Counted from the first letter of the stretch, positions 9,778 to 20,081 are shown. The stretch: 64,000 bases of DNA from Aliagarivorans marinus DSM 23064 (GCF_000429485.1 NZ_AUBY01000015.1:100478-164477); one strand, 5' to 3'. Notes: generated by a model from the sequence alone, not told the origin. Translations and numbers: made by a program.

Positions 9778-10854
9778 TTAGTCCAGATGGCTAACCACCC
9801 AGTCGATGGCCATGCCGTAGACCTCGTCCATCAGTGGCTTGAGCTGTTCAAGGCTTGCCAGCAACTGGGCGCGCTCGCTGATACATAGGTTGATATGGCC
9901 AACCTTGCGGCCCGGACGAACCTCTTTGCCATACCAGAACACTTCTACACCCGGTACGCCCAGCCATTCGCGGTTGTAGTCCACGCCAATCAAGTTGAGC
10001 ATGATGCCTTGGGCTTTCACCAAGGGCTCTACCATTGGCAGGTCTGCGACTGCTCGTACGTGTGCTTCAAACTGGCTAAGGCTTGAACCGGCTTGGGTCC
10101 AGTGGCCGCTGTTATGTACCCGTGGGGCAATTTCGTTGATCAGCAGCTTATCGCCAACCTGGAAGCACTCCATGGTCATTACACCCACATAGTCTTGGCT
10201 TTCCATCAGCTTGCTGAGCATGGCTTCAGCTTGCTGTTGCAGTGGGGCTTTGCTGGCAACCGGCGATACGGTGGCCAGCAAGATTCCTTGATGGTGCAGG
10301 TTGGTCGCCAGTGGGTAGAAGGCCATACGACCATCGCGGTGGCGCATACCAATCAGCGAGACTTCTTCATCGAAGCCGATGGCTTGTTCGGCGATGCAGT
10401 TACCGCCCCAGCCTTGTGGCACGCTCAGCTGTGCCGCGCCGCCATCTTGCTTCAGCCAGTGTTGGCCCTTGCCATCGTAGCCGCCTGAGCGTTGCTTCAG
10501 TAGCACGCGCTCGCCCAGCTCGTCAAACAACTGCTCAGCGCTTACCGCTTCGGTCACATCCACCCACGGGGCGGTGGCCAGTTCCAGCTCATCCAGCAGG
10601 CGCTTTTGTGAGGCGCGATCGGCCAAGGTGGCCAGCAGCTGCTTATTCAAAAAGCGCGGATGTTCGCTTAGCTGCTTGGTGGCAGGGGTATCCGGCCAGT
10701 GCTCGCGCTCTACGGTGATCCAATCATCGTCGGCGATCGGGAAGGTATCCAGCTCGTCGGTTTCTACCGGGCGCAGCTCGATATCCAGTGGTTGTGCGGC
10801 ATGTTTTAGCATTGCGCCGAGTTGTCCGGCGCCAAGAACCCAAATCTTGCTCAT
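9778..10854 (-). CDS. purK: N5-carboxyaminoimidazole ribonucleotide synthase
   Basis: PurK uses ATP and bicarbonate to carboxylate AIR to N5-CAIR in purine synthesis; PurE then isomerises the product. The 358-residue protein has the N-terminal dinucleotide-like motif (IWVLGAGQLGAML), the ATP-grasp loop RSGGYDGKGQ and the metal-binding segment NEIAPRVHNSGHWT. It follows purE on the same strand with a 9-base gap, the usual purEK operon order. Confidence 0.96.
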   Translation of the reverse strand: MSKIWVLGAGQLGAMLKHAAQPLDIELRPVETDELDTFPIADDDWITVEREHWPDTPATKQLSEHPRFLNKQLLATLADRASQKRLLDELELATAPWVDVTEAVSAEQLFDELGERVLLKQRSGGYDGKGQHWLKQDGGAAQLSVPQGWGGNCIAEQAIGFDEEVSLIGMRHRDGRMAFYPLATNLHHQGILLATVSPVASKAPLQQQAEAMLSKLMESQDYVGVMTMECFQVGDKLLINEIAPRVHNSGHWTQAGSSLSQFEAHVRAVADLPMVEPLVKAQGIMLNLIGVDYNREWLGVPGVEVFWYGKEVRPGRKVGHINLCISERAQLLASLEQLKPLMDEVYGMAIDWVVSHLD

Positions 10855-10863
10855 GATGGTCGC

Positions 10864-11361
10864 TTACTCCGCGTCGCGAGGATCGGCCATGGCCAATACG
10901 CTTTCGGTTTGCTCGGTGCGGAAGGCTTCCAGACGCTCAGCCAAGGCGGCGTCGTTGTTGGCCAGGATTTGGCTGGCCATCAGGCCGGCGTTGAATGCAC
11001 CCGCAGTGCCAATCGCCAGGGTACCTACCGCAATGCCTTTTGGCATTTGCACGATGGAAAGCAGGCTATCCATACCGTTTAGCGCTTTGCTTTGTACTGG
11101 CACACCCAGTACCGGTAGACGAGTATTGGCTGCCACCATACCAGGTAGGTGGGCTGCGCCGCCTGCGCCAGCAACAATCACCTGAATACCACGGTCGGCG
11201 GCTTCTTTGGCAAAGCTGGTCAGTTTATCGGGAGTGCGATGGGCCGAGACTACTTCAACTTCATAGTTGACACCGAGCTTGTCCATGATTTCGGCAGCGC
11301 CTTGCATGGTTGGCCAGTCACTCTTGGAGCCCATAATTACGGCTACTTGGGTTTTCGACAT
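10864..11361 (-). CDS. purE: N5-carboxyaminoimidazole ribonucleotide mutase
   Basis: PurE converts N5-CAIR to CAIR. The 165-residue protein has the class I motifs [19 protein letters not shown] and [10 protein letters not shown] and the late segment [14 protein letters not shown] 11361 is chosen because a GAGG site lies upstream and the protein then starts like other PurE proteins; an in-frame ATG at 11421 would place the start on the predicted -10 box. It is the first gene of purEK. I looked for a PurR box and saw only a poor partial match. Confidence 0.95.
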   Translation of the reverse strand: MSKTQVAVIMGSKSDWPTMQGAAEIMDKLGVNYEVEVVSAHRTPDKLTSFAKEAADRGIQVIVAGAGGAAHLPGMVAANTRLPVLGVPVQSKALNGMDSLLSIVQMPKGIAVGTLAIGTAGAFNAGLMASQILANNDAALAERLEAFRTEQTESVLAMADPRDAE

Positions 11362-11419
11362 CGATTGTTCCTCGTTGATATACGGGTATAGCTCGGTAGC
11401 TATGTTTGGAAGGCTCCGC

Positions 11420-11425
11420 ATTATA
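11420..11425 (-). promoter_or_regulatory. -10 box of the purEK promoter
   Basis: A perfect TATAAT on the minus strand, about 59 bases before the chosen purE start. The -35 is poor (GTTTAA-like, 17 bases away), which suggests an activator or weak promoter. Confidence 0.5.
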
Positions 11426-11553
11426 GCGGATCTGCCACCAATTTAAACGCTTAGCCCGGTTTAGTCGGGCGCGAATCCTGGCGCATCAGGTTGGACCACC
11501 GTCTGAACAGTCTTATATCAACTACGCTCAGAGAATCGGAGTCAGGAGGTATT

Positions 11554-12351
11554 ATGCATAAAGCTTTCGGTTTATTACTGTTTTTACTGACCTTTTCGGT
11601 TCAGGCTAAGCAAGTTACCTTGGTATTGCCCTCCTACTCGGACGAGTCTCACCTCTACTATCATGAGCTCTTGGAACAAGCATTGCTGGCTGCCGGGCAT
11701 GATGTAGCGATCACCACGCCTTCGCTGCACTTGCCGCAAAAGCGCGCCGAAGCGATGCTGTACAATAACCAACTGAGTTTGGTGTGGTTGCTGCACTCTG
11801 AGGAAAGGGATAACAGCGAGCAGTTGGTCTCGGTGCCGGTGGACCTGACCAATGGGCTGATTGGCCATCGGGTATTGCTGATACCACCCGCTGACAACGA
11901 CAGCTATCGCTTTGTGCAGACTCTCGACGATTTTCGCCAGCTCGACAAGACCGGTGGCTTTGGCAAGAACTGGTTCGATGTGGCGGTGTGGCAGGCCAAC
12001 GACCTGAACGCGCTGGAGGTGGATGGCGAGTGGCGTCGCCTTTATAAGATGGTGGCCAACCGCAAGCGCGGCATTGATTACTTCTCACGTGGCTTTACAG
12101 AGGTGATCAACGAATCTCTGCAGCACCCCTACCTTTCCATCGAGCCATACTTGGTGCTGGTCTATCAGCGCGACTTCCACTTTTATCTGCCTGCCGAGCA
12201 AATAGAGCTGGCACAGTTACTGACAGAAGCCTTGGAGCAAGCACGTGACAGCGGCTTGATGGACAAGCTGATTGAAGAGTACTGGTTCGACGATTTTAAG
12301 CTGCTTAACTTTAAGCGTCGGGTGCGGATTGAGCTGGCGACGCCCAAGTAG
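11554..12351 (+). CDS. Orphan periplasmic amino-acid-binding-like protein
   Basis: A 265-residue protein with a signal peptide (HKAFGLLLFLLTFSVQA) and an overall pattern of the SBP_bac_3-like superfamily: an N-terminal strand QVTLVLPSYSD, a middle with GKNWFDVAVWQANDL, and a C-terminal helix LEQARDSGLMDKLIEEYW typical of solitary members. ATG 11554 has a strong AGGAGG site. There is no transporter membrane partner next to it. Together with the similar gene at 837-1559 it makes two solitary binding-like proteins in the window. The ligand is unknown. Confidence 0.75.
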   Translation: MHKAFGLLLFLLTFSVQAKQVTLVLPSYSDESHLYYHELLEQALLAAGHDVAITTPSLHLPQKRAEAMLYNNQLSLVWLLHSEERDNSEQLVSVPVDLTNGLIGHRVLLIPPADNDSYRFVQTLDDFRQLDKTGGFGKNWFDVAVWQANDLNALEVDGEWRRLYKMVANRKRGIDYFSRGFTEVINESLQHPYLSIEPYLVLVYQRDFHFYLPAEQIELAQLLTEALEQARDSGLMDKLIEEYWFDDFKLLNFKRRVRIELATPK

Positions 12352-12367
12352 CCTATCAGTGGCTACT
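12347..12367. terminator. Hairpin between convergent genes before gppA
   Basis: AGTAGCC (12347-12353) and GGCTACT (12361-12367) form a 7-bp stem overlapping the upstream stop codon. No T tract follows, so its strength is doubtful. Confidence 0.3.
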
Positions 12368-12390
12368 CGGCGCGTGCCTGAAAGGTGTGC

Positions 12391-13881
12391 TTAACAAAGC
12401 CCTTCCATAAAGCTTAGCGGTAGGTCGTTGCTCAGTTGCTCTGAGGCTTCTAACTCCAGCTCCGCTGCACGCAGCGGGTGATCTTCCATCCACAAGGGCG
12501 GGAAGTTAAGCCGCCAGTCATCGCCGTCTTGAGAGACGTTAACCTTGGGTACACTCTCGCCGGTGCGGCGCATGCAGACGATAATGGCAATCCGCAACAG
12601 GCGTGCCAAACAGATGGCTTCCTCTTGGGCGATGGCCCGTTGCTTTTCCAACACCTCGAGCTGCAAAGGCCCGCGTTGGTTGAGCATCAGGCAAGACAGC
12701 AGGTGCTGCTGAGCGGCAGTAAAACCGGGCAGATCGCTGTGGTCGAGAATATAGGCGGCATGCTGTGGCGCCTTCTTAAACTCAATATTCAACCCCACCT
12801 CGTGGAACATCGCGGCCCACTTGAGCAAGCTGCGCGCCCGCTCACTTAAGCGCGGTTGTAGCTGGCTGGCCAACTGCAGGGCGCAGTCGCGCACCCGCTT
12901 GGCGTGGGCGGCATCAATTTGGTGGCGTTGCACAAAGCTGTCGGCGGTGCGCTGGCGCACGCTGCTGGTTTCACTCTGACTAATCAGACTATAGGCCAGC
13001 CCTTCACGCAGTGCGCCGCCGGCTAGGGTCAGTCCTTCGATGCGCAGTGCCTCAAACAAGGCGATCAAGATAGCGAGCCCCGGAGCGAACACCGGTTTGC
13101 GCTCGTCCAGCAGACCGGGAATCTTGATATCATCGATATGTTCGAAGGCGAGAAGTTGCTGTTTAATGCCCTGCAGCTTCTCCATGGTCAGCCGCTCATC
13201 CAGCCCTTGTGCTTGTACCACTTCTTGTAGCGCTTGAATGGTGCCGGAGGCGCCGACGCAGGTCTTCCAGCCAAGGCGGCGATAATCACTCACCACCGGT
13301 TGGATGATCTGCTTGGCGGCCGCTTCAGCTTGCGCAAACGCGTCGCTGCTGAGCTTACCGCCGGGAAAGTGGTTATTCAGCCAAGTAACACAGCCCATAT
13401 CGAGGCTGGTAAGCAGCTTGGCTTCGCTCTGCTCGCCCACCACTAGCTCGGTGCTGGCACCGCCAATATCTATGACCAAACGCTTTCCTGAGCCACTGCT
13501 GGTAAAGGCCACGCCGCGGTAGATCAGGCGGGCTTCTACTTCGCCGCTGATAATTGCGATGTCGTGCTGCAGGATTTTTTCGGCTTGTTCGAGAAACTGT
13601 TGGGCGTTATTGGCTTTACGCAGGGTGGCGGTGCCGACGATGCGGATCTGCGCCGCCGGGATATCGCGGAGCTGCTCGGCAAACATGCTAAGGCATTGCC
13701 AGCCACGTACCATGGCTTCGTGGCTGAGGGTACCTTGCTCATCCAATCCCGCGGCCAAGCGCACCTTGCGCTTCACCTTGGAGATCGTCTGGATAGAACC
13801 GTGCAACTCGCGGACGATCAACATATGGAAACTGTTCGAGCCCAAGTCGATCGCCGCGTACAGAGGACAACTTCCTGTCAC
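12391..13881 (-). CDS. gppA: Guanosine pentaphosphate / exopolyphosphate phosphatase
   Basis: GppA hydrolyses pppGpp to ppGpp and belongs to the Ppx/GppA family that also degrades polyphosphate. The 496-residue protein has the actin-like ATPase fold motifs DLGSNSFHMLIV, IDIGGASTELVV, GASGTIQAL and GGALREGLAY, plus a C-terminal HD-like helical domain (residues about 310-480). Its place 12 bases downstream of rhlB and beside trxA-rho is the same as E. coli gppA and favours GppA over Ppx. Confidence 0.9.
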   Translation of the reverse strand: MTGSCPLYAAIDLGSNSFHMLIVRELHGSIQTISKVKRKVRLAAGLDEQGTLSHEAMVRGWQCLSMFAEQLRDIPAAQIRIVGTATLRKANNAQQFLEQAEKILQHDIAIISGEVEARLIYRGVAFTSSGSGKRLVIDIGGASTELVVGEQSEAKLLTSLDMGCVTWLNNHFPGGKLSSDAFAQAEAAAKQIIQPVVSDYRRLGWKTCVGASGTIQALQEVVQAQGLDERLTMEKLQGIKQQLLAFEHIDDIKIPGLLDERKPVFAPGLAILIALFEALRIEGLTLAGGALREGLAYSLISQSETSSVRQRTADSFVQRHQIDAAHAKRVRDCALQLASQLQPRLSERARSLLKWAAMFHEVGLNIEFKKAPQHAAYILDHSDLPGFTAAQQHLLSCLMLNQRGPLQLEVLEKQRAIAQEEAICLARLLRIAIIVCMRRTGESVPKVNVSQDGDDWRLNFPPLWMEDHPLRAAELELEASEQLSNDLPLSFMEGLC

Positions 13882-13893
13882 TAATTCCTGCTC

Positions 13894-15168
13894 CTAATGA
13901 CGATTACGCCGTGGCGCAGAGTGTCCTTTGCTGCGTTGTCCGCTACGAGAGTTCATCTGCTTGTTGCGGTGAATGCGCTTCGGTGCAGGCAAGTCGGTAA
14001 GCAAAGCATCATGACGATACTTGGTTTCCGGAATAGAGTGCTTGATGTAATCCTCGATGGCCGGCAGATTGAACACGTACTCCTCACACGCCAGGCTGAT
14101 GGCGTGGCCGCTAGCGCCAGCTCGGCCGGTACGACCGATGCGGTGAACGTAGTCTTCGGCATCGTCGGGCAGGTCATAGTTGAACACGTGCGATACCAGA
14201 GGAATGTGCAGACCACGGGCGGCTACATCGGTGGCAACCAAGATGTCTAGTTCCCCTTTGGTGAACTGCTCAAGGATCTTCACGCGTTTGCGCTGCGGAA
14301 TATCGCCGGTGAGCAAGCCTACACGATGCTTATCGGCAACCAGATGGCCCCAGATATCTTCACAGCGGTGCTTGGTATTGGCGAATACAATAGCGCGCTC
14401 CGGCCAATCTTCTTCGATTAGCGTCTGCAGCAGGGCCATCTTGTCATCGTTTGAGGGATAGAACAGCTCTTCGACGATGCGCGCACCGGTCATCTGCTCT
14501 GGCTCGATCTCGACATGCTCGGGGTCGTTCATGTGCTCGAACGCCAGCTCCTGCACTTTGTGTGACAGGGTGGCCGAGAACAGCATGCTCAAACGCTCGT
14601 TGGCGGCAGGCATGCGACGGAACAAGTAGCGAATGTCTTTGATAAAGCCCATATCGAACATGCGATCGGCTTCATCTAGCACTACTGCTTGAATCGCGTT
14701 CAGGCTGAATGCGCCTTGCTTGAGGTAATCGATGGTACGGCCAGTGGTGCCGATCAGGATATCTACGCCCTTCTCTAGCATCGCTTTTTGGCTGTCATAC
14801 CCTTCGCCCCCATAAACCGCACCCGCAGTGATACCGGTGTGTTTTGATAGCAGTTTGGCGTCGCGGTGGATTTGGAGTGCGAGCTCGCGTGTTGGGGCGA
14901 GGATAATGGCGCGTGGTTGATTCGGTTTGCGCCCTTCGACTTCCGCAGTGCTAATCAGGTGGTTATAGGTAGCGACCAAAAAGGCCAGGGTTTTACCGGT
15001 ACCGGTTTGTGCCTGGCCTGCAATGTCTTTGCCTTTAAGTAAGATCGGCAGGCTTTGGGCCTGGATCTTGGTGCATTGGTGATAGCCGTGCTGTTCTAAA
15101 GCATTAAGAACTTTCTCTTGTAGCGGAAAGTCGGCGAACCGTTGTTCTGTAAGATGTGTTTTGCTCAT
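13894..15168 (-). CDS. rhlB: DEAD-box RNA helicase RhlB
   Basis: RhlB is the ATP-dependent RNA helicase of the RNA degradosome. The 424-residue protein has the Q motif ([11 protein letters not shown]), Walker [13 protein letters not shown] box LDEAD, SAT motif and [10 protein letters not shown]. The C-terminal tail is basic ([24 protein letters not shown] in part), fitting RNA binding. It is divergent from trxA and precedes gppA, the standard arrangement in this class. Confidence 0.95.
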   Translation of the reverse strand: MSKTHLTEQRFADFPLQEKVLNALEQHGYHQCTKIQAQSLPILLKGKDIAGQAQTGTGKTLAFLVATYNHLISTAEVEGRKPNQPRAIILAPTRELALQIHRDAKLLSKHTGITAGAVYGGEGYDSQKAMLEKGVDILIGTTGRTIDYLKQGAFSLNAIQAVVLDEADRMFDMGFIKDIRYLFRRMPAANERLSMLFSATLSHKVQELAFEHMNDPEHVEIEPEQMTGARIVEELFYPSNDDKMALLQTLIEEDWPERAIVFANTKHRCEDIWGHLVADKHRVGLLTGDIPQRKRVKILEQFTKGELDILVATDVAARGLHIPLVSHVFNYDLPDDAEDYVHRIGRTGRAGASGHAISLACEEYVFNLPAIEDYIKHSIPETKYRHDALLTDLPAPKRIHRNKQMNSRSGQRSKGHSAPRRNRH

Positions 15169-15382
15169 GGCGTAAGCATATCACAGGTCGTTTTATGCAC
15201 CACCCTGCTGTCTGTATTAAATACCGAGTTTTCTGCTAGTTGGCGGAGCAATGCCGACTTAGCTAAGTGTTTTTGCTTGGTGCCGCCGGTTTCGCTTATA
15301 GCGCTTAGGCTTAGCTTAGGCGGGAATTGAATCAATCGATGCTTGAATATTCCGCCTTGATCTCGTGAAATGGGTCCCCATA
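15169..15382. other. Divergent intergenic region rhlB/trxA
   Basis: Non-coding sequence between divergent rhlB and trxA. It must contain both promoters, but I see no pair of boxes good enough to name. It has no open frame with a ribosome site. The palindromic repeat described next fills most of the rest up to trxA. Confidence 0.5.
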
Positions 15383-15465
15383 TATACCCGAGCGACCTCA
15401 AGATGCAGGATTTAGAGGAGCTGGAAAATCTAGCTGAACAAGCATCTTAAGGCTTTTCGGGTATA
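15383..15465. repeat. 83-bp palindromic intergenic repeat, full-length copy before trxA
   Basis: The element starts TATACCCGAGCGACCTCAAG and ends TTAAGGCTTTTCGGGTATA; the outer 24-base arms pair with a few mismatches, and the middle carries a second short pairing (GATTT with AAATC, AGCT with AGCT). Elements that begin TATACCC-n-CTCAAGATGC are dispersed in intergenic regions of vibrios and relatives. It lies 38 bases before the trxA start, so it would be in the 5' UTR or just upstream. A shorter relative follows trxA. Confidence 0.75.
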
Positions 15466-15503
15466 GCAATACCTTAAGCAACGAAACCAAGTGGAGTCCG
15501 CCA

Positions 15504-15830
15504 ATGAGCGACAAAATTATTCAGCTTAAAGATGAAAGCTTTGAAGAAGACGTAGTGAACGCGTCTACACCAGTATTGGTAGACTTTTGGGCTGAGTGGT
15601 GTGGTCCTTGTAAGATGATTGCACCAATCCTCGACGAAGTCGCTGATGAGTATCAAGGTAAAGTAGTAGTCGGTAAACTCAACATTGATCAGAATGCAGA
15701 AACCCCACCAAAGTTTGGTATTCGCGGCATTCCGACCCTGTTGCTGTTCAAAGACGGCAAAGTAGCAGCCACCAAAGTCGGTGCCCTGTCTAAAGCCCAA
15801 CTGACCGCCTTCCTCGACGAAAACATCTAA
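15504..15830 (+). CDS. trxA: Thioredoxin 1
   Basis: A 108-residue thioredoxin, the cytoplasmic disulfide reductase that receives electrons from thioredoxin reductase. The active site WCGPC is at about residues 32-36 and the cis-proline loop reads RGIPTLLLF. Length and sequence match E. coli TrxA. It is a single gene between divergent rhlB and co-directional rho, and is flanked on both sides by versions of the same palindromic repeat. Confidence 0.97.
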   Translation: MSDKIIQLKDESFEEDVVNASTPVLVDFWAEWCGPCKMIAPILDEVADEYQGKVVVGKLNIDQNAETPPKFGIRGIPTLLLFKDGKVAATKVGALSKAQLTAFLDENI

Positions 15831-15834
15831 AGTA

Positions 15835-15872
15835 TATACCCGAGCAATCTCAAGATACTCTGTTCGGGTATA
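15835..15872. repeat. Short, internally deleted copy of the palindromic repeat after trxA
   Basis: Thirty-eight bases with the same outer arms as the 83-bp element (TATACCCGAGCAATCTCAAG and TTCGGGTATA) but without its middle. The ends pair as a perfect 9-bp stem. It begins 4 bases after the trxA stop. Confidence 0.7.
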
Positions 15873-15878
15873 ACTGTG

Positions 15879-15907
15879 AGCAGGCTTACATTGCTAGGCC
15901 TGCTTTT
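15879..15907 (+). terminator. trxA terminator
   Basis: AGCAGGC (15879-15885) and GCCTGCT (15898-15904) form a stem followed by TTTG. Between it and rho (15908-16058) lies the rho leader, in which I see no further distinct element. Confidence 0.7.
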
Positions 15908-16058
15908 GTTGGATCTTTCTGCACAATAGTGCTAATTTAAAACGGAAATTGTCTTAAGCCCTTTGGCTATCCCATGGCCGACTAGCGAGTCCAGAGCTTT
16001 CCTTTGCATCTATACGACCCTGTGCGTCAGCCTATCAATCTAACTAACACTCACCATT

Positions 16059-17324
16059 ATGAACTTAACTGAGTTAAAAAATACGCCCGTCCACGAGCTG
16101 ATTGCGTTGGGCGAATCCATGGGTTTGGAGAATCTGGCCCGTCTACGCAAGCAAGACATCATTTTCTCTATCCTAAAGGCTCACGCTAAAAGCGGTGAAG
16201 CGATCTACGGCAACGGAGTACTGGAGATCCTACAGGACGGTTTCGGTTTTCTACGTAGCGCAGACAGCTCTTACCTAGCCGGCCCTGACGACATCTACGT
16301 ATCTCCAAGCCAAATCCGCCGTTTCAACCTGCGTACTGGTGACACTGTTGAAGGTAAAATTCGTCCGCCTAAAGAAGGCGAGCGCTACTTTGCCTTGCTG
16401 AAGATTGGTCAGGTTAACCACGACAAACCGGAAAACTCGCGCAACAAGATCTTGTTCGAGAACTTAACCCCGCTACACGCTGCGTCTCGCTTGCGTATGG
16501 AGCGCGGTAATGGTTCTACCGAAGATATTACTGCTCGCGTATTGGACTTGGCATCGCCCATCGGTAAAGGTCAACGTGGCCTGATCGTGGCGCCGCCGAA
16601 AGCCGGTAAAACCATGTTGCTGCAGAACATCGCCCAGAACATCAGCTTTAACCACCCTGAGTGTGAGCTGATCGTACTGCTGATCGATGAGCGTCCGGAA
16701 GAAGTAACCGAGATGCAGCGTTTGGTACGTGGTGAAGTGATTGCTTCTACCTTCGATGAGCCAGCCAGCCGTCACGTACAAGTGGCTGAGATGGTGATCG
16801 AGAAAGCCAAGCGTTTGGTTGAACATAAAAAAGATGTAGTTATCCTGCTCGACTCGATTACCCGTCTGGCACGTGCTTACAACACCGTGATCCCTTCCTC
16901 TGGTAAGGTACTGACCGGTGGTGTTGACGCTAATGCCCTGCATCGTCCAAAGCGCTTCTTCGGTGCTGCGCGTAACGTAGAAGAAGGTGGCAGCCTGTCG
17001 ATTATCGCTACCGCGCTGGTAGATACCGGCTCGAAGATGGACGAAGTGATCTACGAAGAGTTCAAGGGTACCGGTAACATGGAACTGCACTTGAGCCGTA
17101 AGATTGCCGAGAAGCGGGTTTACCCAGCTATCGACATCAACCGCTCGGGCACTCGCCGTGAAGAGCTGCTGACCACCTCTGATGAGCTACAGAAGATGTG
17201 GATCCTGCGTAAGATTGTCCACCCAATGGACGAAACCGGCGCCATGGAGTTCTTGATCGACAAATTGTCGATGACCAAGACCAACGACGAGTTCTTCGAT
17301 GCCATGAAGGCACAGAAGAAGTAG
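16059..17324 (+). CDS. rho: Transcription termination factor Rho
   Basis: Rho is the hexameric RNA-dependent ATPase that terminates transcription. The 421-residue protein has the N-terminal helix bundle, a cold-shock-like RNA-binding domain (DGFGFLRS with further aromatic residues), Walker A APPKAGKT at about residue 179, Walker [16 protein letters not shown] and the Q/R loop regions, all of E. coli length. The leader of about 150 bases upstream fits the usual Rho autoregulation, though no attenuator is evident by eye. Confidence 0.98.
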   Translation: MNLTELKNTPVHELIALGESMGLENLARLRKQDIIFSILKAHAKSGEAIYGNGVLEILQDGFGFLRSADSSYLAGPDDIYVSPSQIRRFNLRTGDTVEGKIRPPKEGERYFALLKIGQVNHDKPENSRNKILFENLTPLHAASRLRMERGNGSTEDITARVLDLASPIGKGQRGLIVAPPKAGKTMLLQNIAQNISFNHPECELIVLLIDERPEEVTEMQRLVRGEVIASTFDEPASRHVQVAEMVIEKAKRLVEHKKDVVILLDSITRLARAYNTVIPSSGKVLTGGVDANALHRPKRFFGAARNVEEGGSLSIIATALVDTGSKMDEVIYEEFKGTGNMELHLSRKIAEKRVYPAIDINRSGTRREELLTTSDELQKMWILRKIVHPMDETGAMEFLIDKLSMTKTNDEFFDAMKAQKK

Positions 17325-17332
17325 TTGAGAAA

Positions 17333-17354
17333 ACTGGCCGCTCCCGCGGCCAGT
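17333..17354 (+). terminator. Hairpin directly after rho
   Basis: ACTGGCCGC (17333-17341) and GCGGCCAGT (17346-17354) form a perfect 9-bp, very GC-rich stem with a 4-base loop, 8 bases after the rho stop. The T tract is weak, so some read-through into the next gene is possible. Confidence 0.65.
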
Positions 17355-17378
17355 GTTGTATTCGGGCGGTGGTACGGA

Positions 17379-18278
17379 ATGCGTCGTTGCATCATAGGGA
17401 TACTAAGTTGCTGGCTGAGCTACCAGGCCTTGGCTGCCATGGGACCAACCCAGCCGGAGTCGGTGATTGCCGCACGGGTGCCGCCTTTATTGGTGGAGCG
17501 CAGCGTAAAGGCACTGCTGGTTAACCAGCCCGCCTGGGTCGACGAGCTATTACTCCACCTGTCACCAGAGCATCGTGAACAGCTGCTGTATGAAGTGCTC
17601 GGCGGCCTGCACTACACCGGTCATGTGCCAGATCAAGTGCTGGAAAACTGGCTACTCGCTAAATCCATTACCACGCCACTTCTGCGCGATTCACATCTGG
17701 CCGATGGCTATGAGGTGATCTTGCCGCGTTATGATTATCCGGCCTTGGCGCGCAGCATCTTGCACCAGTATCACTCTTCACAGCGGGTGGGTGAGATCAC
17801 CAGCGAGCTGTTACGTGATGATTTTCATTGGTCACTGATCTTTCGTCCCAACAATCCTTTTATCGATAGTCAGCAAGCCGATGTGCTAAAAGCGTTGGCG
17901 GAGTTGACCTCGGCTCAAGCGCGCTATACCTACCAAAGCCTGCCGGACTCACTGCACTTTGCCGACAACGCTGTGCCGTTTGCCCTTGCGCAGCGCTCGC
18001 AAGATCCCAGCCTGATTTTGCAAGTGCTGCAACGCCCGGTGGATAATCATACCCGTTTACTGCTTGAGTGGGTCTCGCAGCACTATCCGCCAGAGCAGGC
18101 CTTGGCGCTGTTGGTCAATGCCGCGGAGAGCATCGATGTGCGCTATTTTGCCTTTCGTAGTATCGCCCTGTTGGGGGGAGCCTATCCTCCTGCGGCCCAG
18201 TACATGTTGGAGCAGTTTCGCAGTGAGGAAAACCATCAGTTAGCGGCAACCGTTATGGTAGAGCTGCAAAGCCGCTAA
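17379..18278 (+). CDS. Exported helical hypothetical protein between rho and ubiD
   Basis: A 299-residue protein I do not recognise. It has a signal peptide ([18 protein letters not shown], cleavage after ALA) and is then almost entirely predicted helical, rich in Leu, Ala, Gln and His, with repeats of short helical pairs that look HEAT/TPR-like by eye, no Cys cluster and no catalytic motif. ATG 17379 is used since it gives a clean signal peptide; the longer in-frame TTG at 17325 would run through the rho terminator hairpin. It lies 31 bases before ubiD. Confidence 0.7.
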   Translation: MRRCIIGILSCWLSYQALAAMGPTQPESVIAARVPPLLVERSVKALLVNQPAWVDELLLHLSPEHREQLLYEVLGGLHYTGHVPDQVLENWLLAKSITTPLLRDSHLADGYEVILPRYDYPALARSILHQYHSSQRVGEITSELLRDDFHWSLIFRPNNPFIDSQQADVLKALAELTSAQARYTYQSLPDSLHFADNAVPFALAQRSQDPSLILQVLQRPVDNHTRLLLEWVSQHYPPEQALALLVNAAESIDVRYFAFRSIALLGGAYPPAAQYMLEQFRSEENHQLAATVMVELQSR

Positions 18279-18309
18279 ACTAATCACCGGAAAGGAACCG
18301 GATAAATCC

Positions 18310-19776
18310 ATGAAATATAAAGACCTAAGAGATTTTATTGTACTGCTAGAAGCGCGCGGGGAACTCAAACGTATCTCTATGGAAGTCTCCACCGAGCTGG
18401 AGATGACTGAGATCTGCGACCGCACCCTTAAAGCCGGTGGCCCGGCGCTGCTGTTCGAGAACGTTAAGGGCCACGATATGCCGGTGTTGGGTAACCTGTT
18501 TGGCACGCCAGAGCGAGTGGCCTTGGGGATGGGGCAGGACTCTGTAGCTGCGCTGCGAGAAGTGGGCACGTGGCTGTCTTACTTAAAAGAGCCGGAACCA
18601 CCGAAGGGCTTCCGCGAGTTGATGGACAAGCTGCCGATCTTCAAACAAGTGCTGAATATGCCCACCAAGAAGCTTCGCTCTGCGCCCTGTCAGGAAGTGG
18701 TGCTAACGGGCGATGAGGTGGACTTGGACAAGCTGCCGATCCAAACCTGCTGGCCCGGTGATGTGGCGCCATTGGTCACCTGGGGATTAACCGTCACCCG
18801 TGGTCCCTACAAAAAGCGCCAGAACCTTGGGATCTACCGCCAGCAGAAGCTCGCCAAGAACAAGCTGATTATGCGCTGGTTATCCCACCGCGGTGGTGCC
18901 ATCGATTATCGTGAGTGGCAGGAAAAGTACCCGGGTAAACCCTATCCGGTGGCCGTGGCGCTAGGGGCCGATCCCGCGACCATCTTGGGTGCGGTAACCC
19001 CCGTACCAGATACCCTGTCCGAATACGCCTTTGCCGGGCTATTGCGCGGTAGCCGCACAGAAACGGTCAAATGTGTGAGTAACGATCTGGAGGTGCCGGC
19101 TAGCGCCGAGATTGTGCTGGAAGGCTACCTGCAACCGGGCGAGACAGCGCCCGAGGGGCCATATGGTGACCACACCGGTTATTACAACGAGGTGGATGAG
19201 TTTCCGGTGTTTACCATCACCCATGTGACTATGCGCCAACAGCCGATTTATCACAGCACCTACACCGGCCGCCCGCCCGATGAGCCGGCCGTGCTAGGCG
19301 TCGCACTTAACGAGGTGTTTGTGCCGATCCTGCAAAAGCAGTTTCCGGAGATCACTGACTTCTATCTGCCTCCAGAAGGTTGCTCCTACCGCATGGCCGT
19401 GGTGACGATTAAGAAGCAGTATCCCGGACACGCCAAGCGGGTGATGCTGGGAGTTTGGTCGTTCCTGCGCCAGTTTATGTATACCAAGTTTGTCATTGTC
19501 TGTGATGACGATGTGGATGCCCGTAACTGGCAGGACGTGATCTGGGCGATTACCACCCGGATGGACCCGGCGCGCGACACCACCATGATCGAGCACACCC
19601 CCATCGATTACCTAGATTTTGCCTCTCCGGTTTCAGGCTTAGGATCGAAAATGGGAATGGACGCCACCAACAAATGGCCGGGTGAAACCGACCGTGAATG
19701 GGGCCAGGTGATTGAGATGGATCCCGCAGTAAAACAGCGGGTTGATAGTATTTGGCAGCAATTGGGCATAGACTAG
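18310..19776 (+). CDS. ubiD: 3-octaprenyl-4-hydroxybenzoate carboxy-lyase
   Basis: UbiD is the prenylated-FMN decarboxylase of ubiquinone synthesis. The 488-residue protein matches the E. coli enzyme from its start ([21 protein letters not shown] in part) to the C-terminal [21 protein letters not shown]. The prFMN region ([23 protein letters not shown] in part) and the catalytic Glu segment near [21 protein letters not shown] are present. It needs prFMN from UbiX, which is not in the window. The ferredoxin and fre genes follow closely. Confidence 0.96.
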   Translation: MKYKDLRDFIVLLEARGELKRISMEVSTELEMTEICDRTLKAGGPALLFENVKGHDMPVLGNLFGTPERVALGMGQDSVAALREVGTWLSYLKEPEPPKGFRELMDKLPIFKQVLNMPTKKLRSAPCQEVVLTGDEVDLDKLPIQTCWPGDVAPLVTWGLTVTRGPYKKRQNLGIYRQQKLAKNKLIMRWLSHRGGAIDYREWQEKYPGKPYPVAVALGADPATILGAVTPVPDTLSEYAFAGLLRGSRTETVKCVSNDLEVPASAEIVLEGYLQPGETAPEGPYGDHTGYYNEVDEFPVFTITHVTMRQQPIYHSTYTGRPPDEPAVLGVALNEVFVPILQKQFPEITDFYLPPEGCSYRMAVVTIKKQYPGHAKRVMLGVWSFLRQFMYTKFVIVCDDDVDARNWQDVIWAITTRMDPARDTTMIEHTPIDYLDFASPVSGLGSKMGMDATNKWPGETDREWGQVIEMDPAVKQRVDSIWQQLGID

Positions 19777-19781
19777 GCCTG

Positions 19782-20081
19782 ATGGAAAATGAACATCGGA
19801 TCCGGCTCATTAAGTCGGGCACAGTCTCAAGTGTTTGCGAGTTTCAGGCTAAGGAAAGCGAAACCATCTTGCAAGCGGCGCTTCGTCAGGGGGTAACATG
19901 GCCCCATCGTTGTCGAGCTGGAGCCTGTCTGAGCTGCGCGGCACGCGCCTTTGAGGGTGAGTGGGCGTATCAAGTGGAGCCAGTGTTAAGTAAACATGAG
20001 TTAACCCAGCATGAACAGAGCCAAGGCTGGCTGCTAGCCTGCATAGCCCAAGCGCGCTCTGATCTACATATTTTGCTTTGA
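19782..20081 (+). CDS. Stand-alone plant-type [2Fe-2S] ferredoxin
   Basis: A 99-residue ferredoxin. The cluster motif is C-x4-C-x2-C in CRAGACLSC, with the fourth Cys about 37 residues later in LLACIAQ. It starts 5 bases after ubiD and lies 15 bases before fre, so all three are probably one operon. A ferredoxin plus an Fre-type flavin reductase is the same pair of modules found fused in CDP-6-deoxyglucoseen reductase-like proteins, which in pseudomonads lie near rho-ubiD. It likely passes electrons from Fre to an unknown acceptor. ATG 19782 is chosen because the longer frame runs inside ubiD. Confidence 0.85.
   Translation: MENEHRIRLIKSGTVSSVCEFQAKESETILQAALRQGVTWPHRCRAGACLSCAARAFEGEWAYQVEPVLSKHELTQHEQSQGWLLACIAQARSDLHILL

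Noticed and set aside
11362..11421. Earlier start of purE
   Set aside because: It would begin at the -10 box of the purE promoter, and the extra residues do not match PurE proteins.
11362..11490. PurR box before purEK
   Set aside because: Only a partial match (AGCGTTTAAA) without the symmetrical half; not reported as a feature.
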